Assembly (NCBI GenBank): GCA_001695595.3
Contig: MBPM02000146.1
Coordinates: 1 to 64,000, forward strand
Reading direction: 5' to 3'
Origin: Plasmopara viticola
Taxonomy: Eukaryota > Oomycota > Peronosporomycetes > Peronosporales > Peronosporaceae
Length of the DNA: 64,000 nucleotides
Shown here: positions 46,480 to 57,604 of the stretch, in pieces
Position numbering within the stretch: the first letter of the stretch is position 1
How the letters are laid out: every line of letters starts with the position of its first letter
Notes under the pieces: generated by a model
Seen by the model: only the letters and a program-made list of their open reading frames with translations
Told to the model about the DNA's origin: nothing
The model's database searches: none
Made by a program: the position numbers and the translations under genes

Positions 46480-49400
46480 TTAAGGAGCCAAATTTTCGCT
46501 CTGAGCATTTTTCGCGATTTTTAAAGATGCAGACAGCTTTTCTGCGTTCATCTTGTAGTCCCAACGACGCTTAATTATCTGAAGTAAGGTCTGTTGATTC
46601 AATAGGGCCAGCTTTCCTTCTCGAACAAATCCACCCAAATTCTCCACTGGAAGCGCATAAACGTTTGCAACCTCATGCAAGAGATCGAAAATTTCATCCA
46701 CAGCTCCTGGCATAAGTGGAGAGCGAAATGCATCTCGATATTCGCTTACGTCCCGAAGTAGCATACATGCTCCGTCGGGATCAAAGCGAAATTTTCTCAG
46801 ATGCTGCAAATACAGCTCTTTAAAATCCAAGGCAAGAGCAAGAAGGAAGCGCTTGCAATTCTCGCCAGCCTGTTGTGAAGTGGAAAGTAATGTAAGCTGG
46901 TCGCAAGATGAAAATAAACACTTATAGTACGAACCAAAACTCGGCAGATTACAGTCACGAGTGGCCGCAAGAATTCAGTGCACATTTGGCACGCTTTGGA
47001 AGATGAAAGCGACATGCTGGATTGACCTTCGAGAAAGTCACCTTTGCCTTGGTTCGTGGTCAAAATCTGACGAATAGTTTTTTCGATCACAGTCAGCGCT
47101 TTCTGGAGATTGGTCGCAAGTACAATCTCAAGAATGTTAAGGCACTTGTGATGGCAATCTTGGCAGATCCTATAGATCACATACGAATGACTCGGTCATT
47201 AGCGACAACGTAATGATGTAAAGGTTCGACATACGTAAGCTGGGTAGGAAAGTCCTGCAAAGGAGCAATGAAATTCTCAAATTGCCCATTCAAAAAGTCA
47301 ATTTGCTCAAGTGAAGCCTAAAGTTCACATATTTGTCCAAATCGTAATCAATGCAATTTAGTATGTGCTGCATTACTTACCTCTATGACAATGAAGAATT
47401 GGAGTGGACAATCTGACGCTAGCCGCTGCTCTAGCAAAATTTGTCCGGTCAATGCTAAGAGTGTCTGCAAAATCAAGGCCACATGTTAGTGCACAATTAC
47501 CAAGCAAAAGTTACGCCGAACGTACTGCCAAAAATTCTTCGCCAAACGCAGCCACAAATGATGTTATGATTTTTGTGAGCACCTCCTCATGTAATTCAGT
47601 TCCCCCCAAGACTGACTCGCAACGGTCAATCGCCTCATTCGTCAATTTCTCAAACCTGCTCGATAGAATTGCATCTTCTGCAAGCTCCCTGACACATTCA
47701 TAAAAAGCTAACGAAGACTCTGGCTGGAACACGCCACCATACTTCTCGATATTTGACGATGACATCGACGTTATAGAAGCAGAAGACACAAGATGGATAG
47801 ATGATATCGATGGGCTGGAGGTAGATGTACCAGCTGTAGTTGCAACAGCTGCAGATTTAATTTTGGATCCACCTCCTTTAGTCTTGATAGGCATGGGTGG
47901 TTGAGGATACTGCACTGTAGCCAATATAGCCTTGAATTGGTCTTGTAATAAACCCAATTCTGCTTGAGCGTATCTTTCGCGATGATTACCAAATAAAGAA
48001 TGAAGCTGTAGATTGAGAAAAGTTCTAATACTTTCATGCCCACGAGTAGTAGCCCGCTTGTTCGAAAACTCAAAATCATTTTTTGCATCTCCTTTAAGCA
48101 CATCTATTTGCTTTTGTGGCTCAAACTCTTCTTCCACGACAATAGCGTCAATCTCCGCCACCATAATACTCGTCTTCTTAAACGCTGAGCACAACTGTTC
48201 GACGTAGTCACGTGTAGACGACGGTGATGTTGTGTGTTTTGCGGTATATACACTTTCCGCATTTATTGCCGGAACACTCGATGGACCGGTAAAGCTTTCC
48301 ATTTTCAAAAATTGATCTAGAAGAGACAAAATTCCAAATGCTGGATCATTAAATAAACGCTCTACCAGCAGCTCACGGACGTATTTACGCGCAATGGCAG
48401 GAAAAGCTTTGTTAATCACCAAAAACTGTTCAGTACAGATGGCATGGATTTTGGTACAAAGCATATCCAAATCATCGATTGGATTAAAAGAAGACACAAC
48501 GGGCTCTCCAGCAGCGCTACAGTTCAATGCAAATAAACACAAAAGAATAAGTTCTGCATTTTACCAATTGTAGCAATGTAAACGTTACATTCCTAGAGAA
48601 GTGGTCGCACATGACATTCCACACATATCGATCAGCGACCTTTTCCTTATCGTTGTACTCAATCAATGACTTTGCACATTTGCACATCCCTGTCAAATTT
48701 CCTTTTTCTTGCTCAAGGCTAAATTCTGTCAGCAGATTATTTTCTATTTTCTGACAAAGTCTTTCAATTTCGGTCACCGCATAGGCTATCATCGGCGACG
48801 ACAATTCGAATGAAAATACGGCCATTTTTTTCATGATTCGTGAAGCTTCGTGAAGTTGATTCGGATCGTGCAGACTATTGAACAACCTATTACTTATTTT
48901 GGTCGATTTGCTACTGGGGTCATTCAACGCTAACAACGCCTCCATTAACTCTTTCGTCTCCAAAGCTTTTGATCGCTCATTATCAAGCGTTGACAGTTTG
49001 TCTCCGATTGTTACAGCTGCTGAGCTTACTTTAGTAAATCTGTCCTCTAGGTCTTCCAGCTGGACGCATATATCCTACGTTTGCAAAATGAAATAAGTCT
49101 CCTGGAAGAGTCTCAACACGTTAGTAATGTACGAACATCTAGTAGCAAGTCTGGCTTCTCCAACCCATGTTGATATTTACTGCTCACTTGGCGACTATCG
49201 TGTTCCAGCTCCACGATACGATTGGAAACCACTTTTCGATGTTGTACCAAGCGGTCTATAGAATTGGACATAACACTCTGCAGAGCGTTTAAACACAGCG
49301 TTTGCTGCGCAAGACTCTCTCTTGTGTCAAAAGTTGGCTTTAGAGGCTCCCACCTGCTCGTCAAGAGCTCGTCCACCATTGTCTCAGCATCGTACATGCT

Positions 49401-49529
49401 TCCCTGAGTGTTATTAAAGTCGTCAGTGGTATTAAGAAGCTTCTCCAGCTCAGCACTTGGGCCTGGTGGGGTTTGGACTGTCGAGATAGATCGCAACCGA
49501 GCGACAGAGGTTTCGGTACGCCCTATCAT
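46480..49529 (-). CDS. SEC10: Exocyst complex subunit Sec10 (EXOC5), seven exons
   Basis: Sec10 is a helical subunit of the exocyst, which tethers secretory vesicles to the plasma membrane and matters for hyphal tip growth. The exons (minus strand) are 49529-49137, 49074-48565, 48503-47526, 47464-47381, 47317-47235, 47169-46935 and 46869-46480, giving about 890 residues. Introns are 61-65 nt with GT/AG ends and the joins keep phase. Family-like blocks are LEDLEDRFTKVSSAAVTIGD followed by ERSKALETKELMEAL (exon 2), an ASLEQIDFLNGQFENFI block, a CHHKCLNILEIVLATNLQKA block, and the C-terminal LRDVSEYRDAF, VANVYALPVENL and IIKRRWDYKM. It is longer than human Sec10 (708) because exon 3 carries inserts, including a Ser/Thr-rich stretch. 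The exon 2/3 boundary is the weakest: the better-looking acceptor ending at 48517 breaks the frame, and an acceptor ending at 48504 keeps it. The start MIGRTETSVARL follows in-frame sequence without a better ATG. Confidence 0.92.
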
Positions 49530-52249
49530 TTCGAGGCTACTTTTTGTTAAGACAAAATATAAAATCACAAATAGAATTACTTGAGAGAAAGAAAACCAAT
49601 TTATTTCTGAAAGGCTGCACTCTTATAATGCCTTAATCTCCTTGCTTCACAAAAGCTCTCGATTATATTTGTAGAGTACCAGGTGTAGCGATGCTCCCCA
49701 ATTTTGTCGATGGTATACTTATATTGTGTACAACGTAGATAAGCGAGTATGCGAACCGATTCTCGCTTGACCTCAACAAGACAATAAAAAATACAAATTA
49801 AAACACTACGATTAATATAAATGCCTTCAATCGGAGGTATTGCTGTCACTAAGACGAAACTGCACCCGCGCTGCAGTAAAACAAGTAAAGATAAAGCTTC
49901 AAAAGCCTTTTATGATTTTCAGGCATTTTGAGAGGCCTGAGTACCATCGGTACGACTCTTAGTGACGTTTCGTGTACCGTACTCATACAGAGGATGCGAT
50001 ACATCCTTATCCCAATAGGTCCCCTTTTTTTGGTGCTGTGATGCAAGACCCTAATCCATTGAAAATTGATGAGACCTTTATTGTGCCGAGAAGTCTATAC
50101 CTAAGTCTTTCACCTCGCCCCAGAGGGTTTAGCAATGCTACGCACATGTCATCTCACCTGTACGTGACATTAGTAAGAAATATTACAGATAAAATCACAC
50201 TTGTACCATGAGCTAGCTCATAGTCTGGGCGACGCGATAAAGCATTAGTTAAGGAATTTTGCGTTACTTGATTTCTCATAAGCCATACTTTGCCGCATCG
50301 GAAAACAATCTGATCAAAAATGCGAGAAATTGGAGTAAATTGCAGTGTGTGGTGACGTACGATCGGTATAAAGTGTAAATGGCTTGGTTGCTAATTCAGG
50401 TAATTTGCGTTCGAGTAAAGCATAAGTATCTATATGACAAGAACAGAATAGTTCATCTTGGAGAACTTGCACATCCGGATTGTATACGCGATCACCCGAA
50501 CGCGACCCTCGACGCCCTCTTCCAGTAATGCAGTGTCGATGACAAAATCTATTTCATCACAGAGACCACGATCAGCGCCCTTATTAAGTTTTGTTTGACT
50601 TAATGAATTGCTTTTTGGTGCTTGCACCAAATCAGATGCTTGCACTTCCTCTTTTTGGATCAAGATCTCCCGATCGCAGGAAGCGAGGCGTCCATTAGTA
50701 TACCAAATAGTTTAAAAAACACAGAACAGGTGGAAGCGTCAAGCGACATTAGAGTCCGGTATAGCGGCGTAGTTGATCGTCCGAGAGCTTTATCGGTTTT
50801 CGAGGACATTTGTTAAATAGTGTCGTGAAGTGGTCTTGCAAATCCTTGCAGAACCTTGAGAAATAGACTGTAGTGCCTAAGTGGCACTCCATTATCTTCA
50901 CGGTCGAAACGGATCACAAAAGTACTAAGATGATTCTGACGCTAAAGAACAAATCGCAGTAATTCGATGGCTCGATGAGCTTGCAAAATTTTAGCCTACG
51001 TATAAGTGGATTTTAGAAACCAACACTGTTTCTGATGCTTCGTCGCGCTATAAAAAACTCAAGAGTGAAGTTGCCTATATAAGCTTGCAAGAGCTACGGA
51101 GAGCGGCTTGATTTGGAAGGTCAAGGCGACAATCAGAATTAATAAGCTTACGGTTGCTTAATCTATAAAAACTATGTATGCGCGGAAGAGACATCAAGAA
51201 GCTGAAATACGGAGTTGAAGTGCCGAAGTACTCATTGCATAATAGCATTTTAAGCTATCAAACAGGCGAGGATGAGACTCCGCGGTTTTACATTCCCGAA
51301 AATTAAGATCTGAAGATTCGCGCCATCTGTGGAAACCACGATTCTGTATCGGCATACCACCCAGGCTCTTACAAGACCTTTCCAGCCGTGGATCAAAAGT
51401 ACCACTGGCCAAAAATGAAATGGCACATCCAGCGCCATGTTAGCCTTTGCGAAAAAAAGGTTCTCGCTTCCTTCGAAAATACCGAGCCTGGCTTGGAAAA
51501 AATCAGATGTTGAGTGCACTTGAGCTACTTGAGCTAAAGCTAATTTGGGCTTTTGGTCGAAGGCTGCCATGAACTGGACTGTCTTTGTATCCGCCTCGTC
51601 GTCTATTGGCTTTTGCAAGCATTTAGCCTTCAGATTCAGCATGCTCAGCACTAAAAAGCAGCACCATACCGGGAATTCATTCGAGCAGTGACAATTCTCT
51701 AAAATAGCTCACTCACGAAGACAAGGGCAGCATACGCTCAACTTCACCAATTTCATACAAAGCCATATTTTGCGTCAACGCAAACGTCGCCATTTTTTCT
51801 TTTCGTTTATAGCTTACATTGAAGCCTGTGCTTTTGTGCTTGGTCGAGTCCGCGTGGATAACGCATGAGTCCGACACGCATTTTCGAAGATTTCGTTATT
51901 ATTTTCTTCTAACCTTGATGGAGGCTTACTGATCAAGATTTACTGAAACCAGTTAAGCTTCTTGAGCCGAGACCTCGAAATCACTACATTTTTTTTTCCA
52001 CAATAGCACATCTTTTAGGCCATTTTGTTGATTCAGGCTGAATTCATCTCTCGGTAGTCATGCATACCGAGTAGATAAAATAGTCAAGCCTTGTAATTGT
52101 ACATAACGAATCAGTACCTCTGATCATCTAATGAGCTTGTAGTGCGTCAGTACTACGGTTGGAAACTTCCAAGCACTAACAAAAGCGATTGGGACACCCA
52201 TATTCTAGAATCTGACATCAATATTATTGGCTAAAATAGCACCGAATAG
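49530..52249. other. Upstream of SEC10, no further gene seen
   Basis: Short frames only. The minus frame at 51250-51651 (133 codons) is open but has no domain. Confidence 0.4.
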
Positions 52250-52430
52250 TGTGTGAAACGTCGTCTATATTTCCGCACGCCTCCTCTGCGCAAATTTCTT
52301 TGTAATTATGTAATTATTGGCAGCATTTTTATGTGAAAAACCCTCGCAAAGATCTTGGGATAATATGAATTGTTTTTCTGCATCTGTCGGGCGTGCAGTT
52401 TGCACTGCTCACTTTCTGGCACCTATGGTC
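52250..52430 (-). repeat. Copy 4 of the unidentified dispersed repeat
   Basis: The plus strand shows CTCCTCTGCGCAAATTTCTT and, about 120 bp on, GCATCTGTCGGGCGTGCAGT. These correspond in order and spacing to CTCCTCTGTGCAAGATTCT and GCATGTGTCGGACGTGTAGT in copy 1 (321-470). It is strongly diverged in between. Confidence 0.38.
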
Positions 52431-52959
52431 CTGATATGGGCTGAATCGCATCACGGTGCTCGAGCACTATAAGCAAGTTTTATGAAGAAGGATCAGACAG
52501 CACAGGCTTTGGTAACCCAGACGGTAGCTTAATTTGAGGTTAAACTTGTACTTCTACGTTTTGAAAGGTATTTGGGGTGACCTCAATAGCAAATTCTCAT
52601 GTAGATTATAATCCTGCCCAAAAAATGCACCCACTCTGTCCACCACCCGGTAAACAATCCAAGATAAAAAGAAAATAGGTTTACCCTCAAGTCCAAAGCA
52701 CCGCAAATATTGTCAGAGTCTATATAACAGAGCTACGAAATTTTTATAGAAGGGAAGTTGACAAAAAAAGAAAGTTCAAAGTACTATATACATATCCATC
52801 CTATACAGGCCTGTATATATAAGCCTTTGGAATGACCATAGATACCGGTACAGTGCTATACTTATAGAAATGTTGAGCCTGCCTTTTTTTTAACAGCAAT
52901 TTTATCTAGAAAACCTCTTGCACCTAAATTTAAAATTACGATCTGATCTAGAATGTACT
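52431..52959. other. Flank of the nuclease-like tandem array
   Basis: No gene seen; AT-rich. Confidence 0.4.
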
Positions 52960-53109
52960 GCTGCCACCCAACGGTATTGGAAGTACTGTAGAACGCAAAA
53001 ACTTGAGCCATTATTGGTTGACCGTTATGAGCAGGAGATCGTGATAAGCCGAGGAATCCGCTACAACTCGGAAAAATATTGATTGCTATCATTTAATTCT
53101 TAATCTTCG

Positions 53110-53978
53110 TTAAATTCGCATTCGACCATTAGTGTGCACATAGCGTGCTAAATCAGCGATGTCAATCGTGAGGTTGTCCGGCCACCCCGCTGGCAGCGGC
53201 GTGTGCGCAGGCAGTCCTAGCACGCGTCTAGACACAAGGACAACTTCATGAGCTTGTGCACCGACGGTCCCAAGTCGGAATGCATGGCGATCGGCCATAT
53301 GCGGAAAAGCAGGTATGGGAGCGTCTCCAACATCGTAGAATTTGTAGGACCAGCCATTAAGCTGTTCTGCCATCTTGACGCACAAGATGTACTGCACACC
53401 AATGCGCTGACGGTACGTAAGAATTTTTTTGTGGACCAATGGCCACGTTTGGGTGTACAGGACTTCGACAATCACCGTCCTCCAGTCGTCGAAGTCGATA
53501 CCTTGCGGTGCTTGAACACCGGGTACATTGCGGCATGGGCAACACGACATGTCAGGTTGACAAGTTATGGGTTGACCATTGGGGCCAGGTCCAGTAATGT
53601 CTTTTGATCCCGTGCTAGAGATCTCTCTAGGAAAGCACTGGCCAATATACAGGACGGCACCTTCGTGAGGAGGCTCAGTGGATACTCCACGACCCGAACC
53701 TTGTCATCATCCCATACAAGCTGCCGGAGCCGGAGACTGCGAGGAAGTACCTCCAGCTGTGCAAATTTGTTCCACGCTTGTAAGGGGATACGCTCCGCAA
53801 TAAGCATCTCAGCCTCGTCGCCACCGTTTAGTTTGGAGATTTGACGGAAGTCGAGGTCAGCGTGCTCGAGTGCGCGAAGCAGCCTGTCCATGGCGTCTCT
53901 CACCGCTGCAGTGCCTTGTCGTCTGGTTAAAACGATTGAAGAAGTCGTGGTCGTGTCCCAGTCTGATGACGAGAGCAT
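53110..53978 (-). pseudogene. Uma2-like nuclease gene, unit A, frameshifted
   Basis: The N-terminal half reads from the ATG at 53978 and ends early at 53565. The C-terminal half continues in another frame to the stop at 53110. Compared with the intact unit C, one base is missing at about 53667-53673 (GAGGAGGCTC instead of GACAACTGCTC on the plus strand). If the frame is mentally restored, the protein resembles unit C throughout, with few other differences. It is probably inactive unless an unseen intron removes the break. Confidence 0.75.
53901..53951 (+). repeat. Inverted-repeat arm 1 of unit A
   Basis: CACCGCTGCAGTGCCTTG opens a 51-bp arm that matches the reverse complement of 54233-54283 at 41 of 51 positions. 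The same pair recurs in unit B (1,496 bp on), and a diverged pair occurs in unit C. Arm 1 overlaps the N-terminal codons of the nuclease-like ORF. Confidence 0.8.
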
Positions 53979-54232
53979 TGTCACTGAGCTTTATGGGACG
54001 CGAGCGGAGTAAATTGGAGTTTGTGATCTTGGAACATTCGTGGTGAAAAGAAACACCAGAATCTGGTGTTTCCTGGAGTCAGATTCAAGGAAACCCGTTT
54101 CGGCAAGGTTGGAATCCCCTTTGGCAATTTACGATATCGCCACGCACGCAGATTACTGTCTGATCTCAAAAGACGCGAATTGACCTGGTTTTTGAACATC
54201 CGTTAATTCCATTATGCCGCCACCAGATTGAA

Positions 54233-54283
54233 CTACAACTTCTTTGATTTTTTCAATTAGACGGCAAGGCACTGCAGCGGTGG
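54233..54283 (-). repeat. Inverted-repeat arm 2 of unit A
   Basis: Partner of the arm at 53901-53951, separated by about 280 bp. On the minus strand it encodes TAAVPCRLIEKIKEVVV within a short frame starting MPSTAAV; the plus strand of arm 1 encodes TAAVPCRLVKTIEEVVV. Nine of the ten differences are transitions. Confidence 0.8.
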
Positions 54284-54605
54284 ACGGCATCCTGAGCAGA
54301 ATGCGTCGCGCGCTCGATCTCGTCGATACTCCGGACAAGACCCTATGAATTGCCTTGCTTTCTTACGAGATCGTGATTTAACACTATTGTAGAGCCTTGC
54401 TTTTTTCAGCCATTCATATCTCAACCTTTGTACAGAATGCACAGCTGCTCTAGCAGACCATCCGACGGTATCGGAATTACCGTAAAACGCAAAAAACTGA
54501 TGCCATTTATTGGTTGACCATTACAAGTAGGAGACCGTAATAAGCCGAGGAATCCTCTACAACTTGGGACAATATTGATTGCTATCATTTAATTCTTACT
54601 CTTTG

Positions 54606-55474
54606 TTAAATTCGCATTCGACCATTAGTGTGCACATAGCGTGCTAAATCAGCGATGTCAATCGTGAGGTTGTCCGGCCACCCTGCTGGCAGCGGCGTGT
54701 GCGCAGGCAGTCCTAGCACGCGTCTAGACTCAAGGACAAATTCATGAGCTTGTGCACCGACGGTCCCAAGTCGAAATGCATGGCGATCGGCCATATGCGG
54801 AAAAGCAGGTATGGGAGCGTCTCCAACATCGTAGAATTCGTAGGACCAACTGTTAAGCTGTTCTGCCATCTTGACGCACAAGATGTACTGCACACCAATG
54901 CGCTGACGGTACGTAAGAATTTTTTTGTGGACCAATGGCCACGTTTGGGTGTACAGGACTTCGACAATCACCGTCCTCCAGTCGTCGAAGTCGATACCTT
55001 GCGGTGCTTGAACACCGGGTACATTGCGGCATGGGCAACACGACATGTCAGGTTGACAAGTTATGGGTTGACCATTGGGGCCAGGTCCAGTAATGTCTTT
55101 TGATCCCGTGCTAGAGATCTCTCTAGGAAAGCACTGGCCAATATACAGGACGGCACCTTCGTGAGGAGGCTCAGTGGATACTCCACGACCCGAACCTTGT
55201 CATCATCCCATACAAGCTGCCGGAGCCGGAGACTGCGAGGAAGTACCTCCAGCTGTGCAAATTTGTTCCACGCTTGTAAGGGGATACGCTCCGCAATAAG
55301 CATCTCAGCCTCGTCGCCACCGTTTAGTTTGGAGATTTGACGGAAGTCGAGGTCAGCGTGCTCGAGTGCGCGAAGCAGCCTGTCCATGGCGTCTCTCACC
55401 GCTGCAGTGCCTTGTCGTCTGGTTAAAACGATTGAAGAAGTCGTGGTCGTGTCCCAGTCTGATGACGAGAGCAT
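54606..55474 (-). pseudogene. Uma2-like nuclease gene, unit B, frameshifted
   Basis: It carries the same one-base loss as unit A (about 55163-55169), so the break came before the A/B duplication or was copied by conversion. The N-terminal frame runs from 55474 to 55061 and the C-terminal frame ends at 54606. A few substitutions separate it from A in the C-terminal half, and these resemble unit C (for example NSWSYEFYDVG). Confidence 0.75.
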
Positions 55475-56101
55475 TGTCACTGAGCTTTATGGGACGCGAG
55501 CGGAGTAAATTGGAGTTTGTGATCTTGGAACATTCGTGGTGAAAAGAAACACCAGAATCTGGTGTTTCCTGGAGTCAGATTCAAGGAAACCCGTTTCGGC
55601 AAGGTTGGAATCCCCTTTGGCAATTTACGATATCGCCACGCACGCAGATTACTGTCTGATCTCAAAAGACGCGAATTGACCTGGTTTTTGAACATCCGTT
55701 AATTCCATTATGCCGCCACCAGATTGAACTACAACTTCTTTGATTTTTTCAATTAGACGGCAAGGCACTGCAGCGGTGGACGGCATCCTGAGCAGAATGC
55801 GTCGCGCGCTCGATCTCGTCGATACTCCGGACAAGACCCTATGAATTGCCTTGCTTTCTTACGAGATCGTGATTTAACACTATTGTAGAGCCTTGCTTTT
55901 TTCAGCCATTCATATCTCAACCTTTGTACAGAATGCACAGCTGCTCTAGCAGACCATCCGACGGTATCGGAATTACCGTAAAACGCAAAAAACTGATGCC
56001 ATTTATTGGTTGACCATTACAAGTAGGAGACCGTAATAAGCCGAGGAATCCTCTACAACTTGGGACAATATTGATTGCTATCATTTAATTCTTACTCTTT
56101 G

Positions 56102-56971
56102 TTAAATTCGCATTCGACCATTAGTGTGCACATAGCGTGCTAAATCAGCGATGTCAATCGTGAGGTTGTCCGGCCACCCCGCTGGCAGCGGCGTGTGCGC
56201 AGGCAGTCCTAGCACGCGTCTAGACTCAAGCACAACTTCATGAGCTTGTGCACCGACGGTCCCAAGTCGAAATGCATGGCGATCGGCCATATGCGGAAAA
56301 GCAGGTATGGGAGCGTCTCCAACATCGTAGAATTCGTAGGACCAGCTATTAAGCTGTTCTGCCATCTTGACGCACAAGATGTACTGCACACCAATGCGCT
56401 GACGGTACGTAAGAATTTTTTTGTGGACCAATGGCCACGTTTGGGTGTTCAGGACTTCGACAATCACCGTCCTCCAGTCGTCGAAGTCGATACCTTGCGG
56501 TGCTTGAACACCGGGTACATTGCGGCATGGGCAACACGACATGTCAGGTTGACAAGTTATGGGTTGACCATTGGGGCCAGGTCCAGTAATGTCTGCTGCT
56601 CCCGTGCCGTAGACCTCTTTAGGAAAGCTTCGGCAAATATACCCGACGGCACCTTCGTGACAACTGCTCAGTGGATACTCCACGATCCAAACCTTGTCAT
56701 CATCCCATACGAGCTGCCGGAGCCGGAGACTGCGGGGAAGTTTCTCCAGTTGTGCAAATTTATTCCACGTTTGTAAGGGAATACGCTCCGCGATAAGCAT
56801 CTCAGCCCCGTTGCCACCGTCTAGTTTGGAGTTTCGACGAGAGTCGAGGTCAGCGTACTCGAGAGCGCGAAGCAGCCTGTCCATGGCGTTTCTCACCGCT
56901 GCAGTGCCTTGTCGTCTGGTTAAAACAATTGAAGAAGTCGTATTCATGTCCCAGTCTGATGACGAGAGCAT
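56102..56971 (-). CDS. Intact Uma2-like PD-(D/E)XK nuclease-type protein, unit C
   Basis: This is a 289-residue single ORF from the ATG at 56971; the GTG two codons earlier is not used. The N-terminal 55 residues are variable. Residues 66-107 (IPLQTWNKFAQLEKLPRSLR, then LVWDDDKVWIVEYPLSSCHE) resemble the opening of Uma2-type proteins, with an acidic residue before a conserved His. Residues 162-203 (DFDDWRTVIVEVLNTQTW, then HKKILTY and GVQYILCVKM) resemble the core strand D...EV...Q...K...Y. The tail NLTIDIADLARYVH resembles the C-terminal helix seen in eukaryotic relatives. These families act as DNA endonucleases or are related to transposon or defence nucleases. Activity here is inference, and an E-x-K is not perfect. 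No signal peptide or transmembrane segment. It is the only unit of three with an unbroken frame. Confidence 0.6.
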   Translation of the reverse strand: MLSSSDWDMNTTSSIVLTRRQGTAAVRNAMDRLLRALEYADLDSRRNSKLDGGNGAEMLIAERIPLQTWNKFAQLEKLPRSLRLRQLVWDDDKVWIVEYPLSSCHEGAVGYICRSFPKEVYGTGAADITGPGPNGQPITCQPDMSCCPCRNVPGVQAPQGIDFDDWRTVIVEVLNTQTWPLVHKKILTYRQRIGVQYILCVKMAEQLNSWSYEFYDVGDAPIPAFPHMADRHAFRLGTVGAQAHEVVLESRRVLGLPAHTPLPAGWPDNLTIDIADLARYVHTNGRMRI

Positions 56972-57181
56972 TGTCACTGGACTTTATGAGACGCGAGCGG
57001 AGTGAATTGTAGCATGTGGTCTTGGTTTGCTCTAGATATTTGTGATGAAAAAAAAAACAGAATCTACTTTTTTTGGTGTCAGATTTAGAGGAAACATGTT
57101 TCGGCAAGGTTGATATTCCCTTTGACTGTTTACAATCTGGGTAACCTGTAGCAGAGGTTAGCTTTCATACAGGCACGCAGA

Positions 57182-57604
57182 TTACTGCATGATCTCAAAG
57201 ACGCAAATTGAAGTAAATTTTACACCTCCGTTCGTCAAAACTTTAGACTGAATCTCGGCTGCGACTTTGTCAATCCTTTGAGCTAAACGACAAGACACTG
57301 CAGCGGTAAAAGACGCCATTGACTGAACGCGTCGCGCCCGGTCGAAACCGGACAAGACCCTATAAATAGACAAACTTTTTCTAATATCAAATTGTGTTTC
57401 ACGGTGTTTTAGGCTACGAGATTGCGAGGCTGGCCGACCATACATACCCAGTCGATCAGATATACAGCGATTAAAGGGATGGATAGAGCTCAATAGAAAA
57501 ACCTGAGCTTCAAGAGTACAGCATCTATCTAGATTCTGACTCGATTTATGAATAAACTGCGTCTTTCGAATTAGGCTCTGTTTCGTTGTTGGGCTCAAGC
57601 TCAT
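57182..57604 (-). other. Upstream part of unit C, diverged from A and B
   Basis: A 140-codon minus frame (start codon not certain) ends with a stretch, SMASFTAAVSCRLAQRIDKV, parallel to RMPSTAAVPCRLIEKIKEVV in units A and B. It may be an upstream exon or a separate short gene, or just the conserved arm 2 of the inverted repeat. The function is unknown. Confidence 0.35.

Larger units (their letters stand above)
52960..57600. repeat. Tandem array of three nuclease-like gene units, period 1,496 bp
   Basis: Unit A spans about 52960-54470, unit B about 54471-55966 and unit C about 55967-57600. Matching landmarks are exactly 1,496 bp apart, such as the stop codons at 53110, 54606 and 56102 and the ATGs of A and B at 53978 and 55474. 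A and B are indistinguishable over about 53560-54470 versus 55056-55966. B and C are nearly identical in their 3' halves. The 5' half of C is clearly older and diverged. This fits a recent unequal exchange within an existing pair, or an assembly duplication of one unit. Confidence 0.9.

Noticed and set aside
56240..56776. 178-codon plus-strand ORF and its counterparts in units A and B
   Set aside because: Antisense to the nuclease-like gene. The minus-strand reading shows domain-like motifs and the plus-strand one does not.
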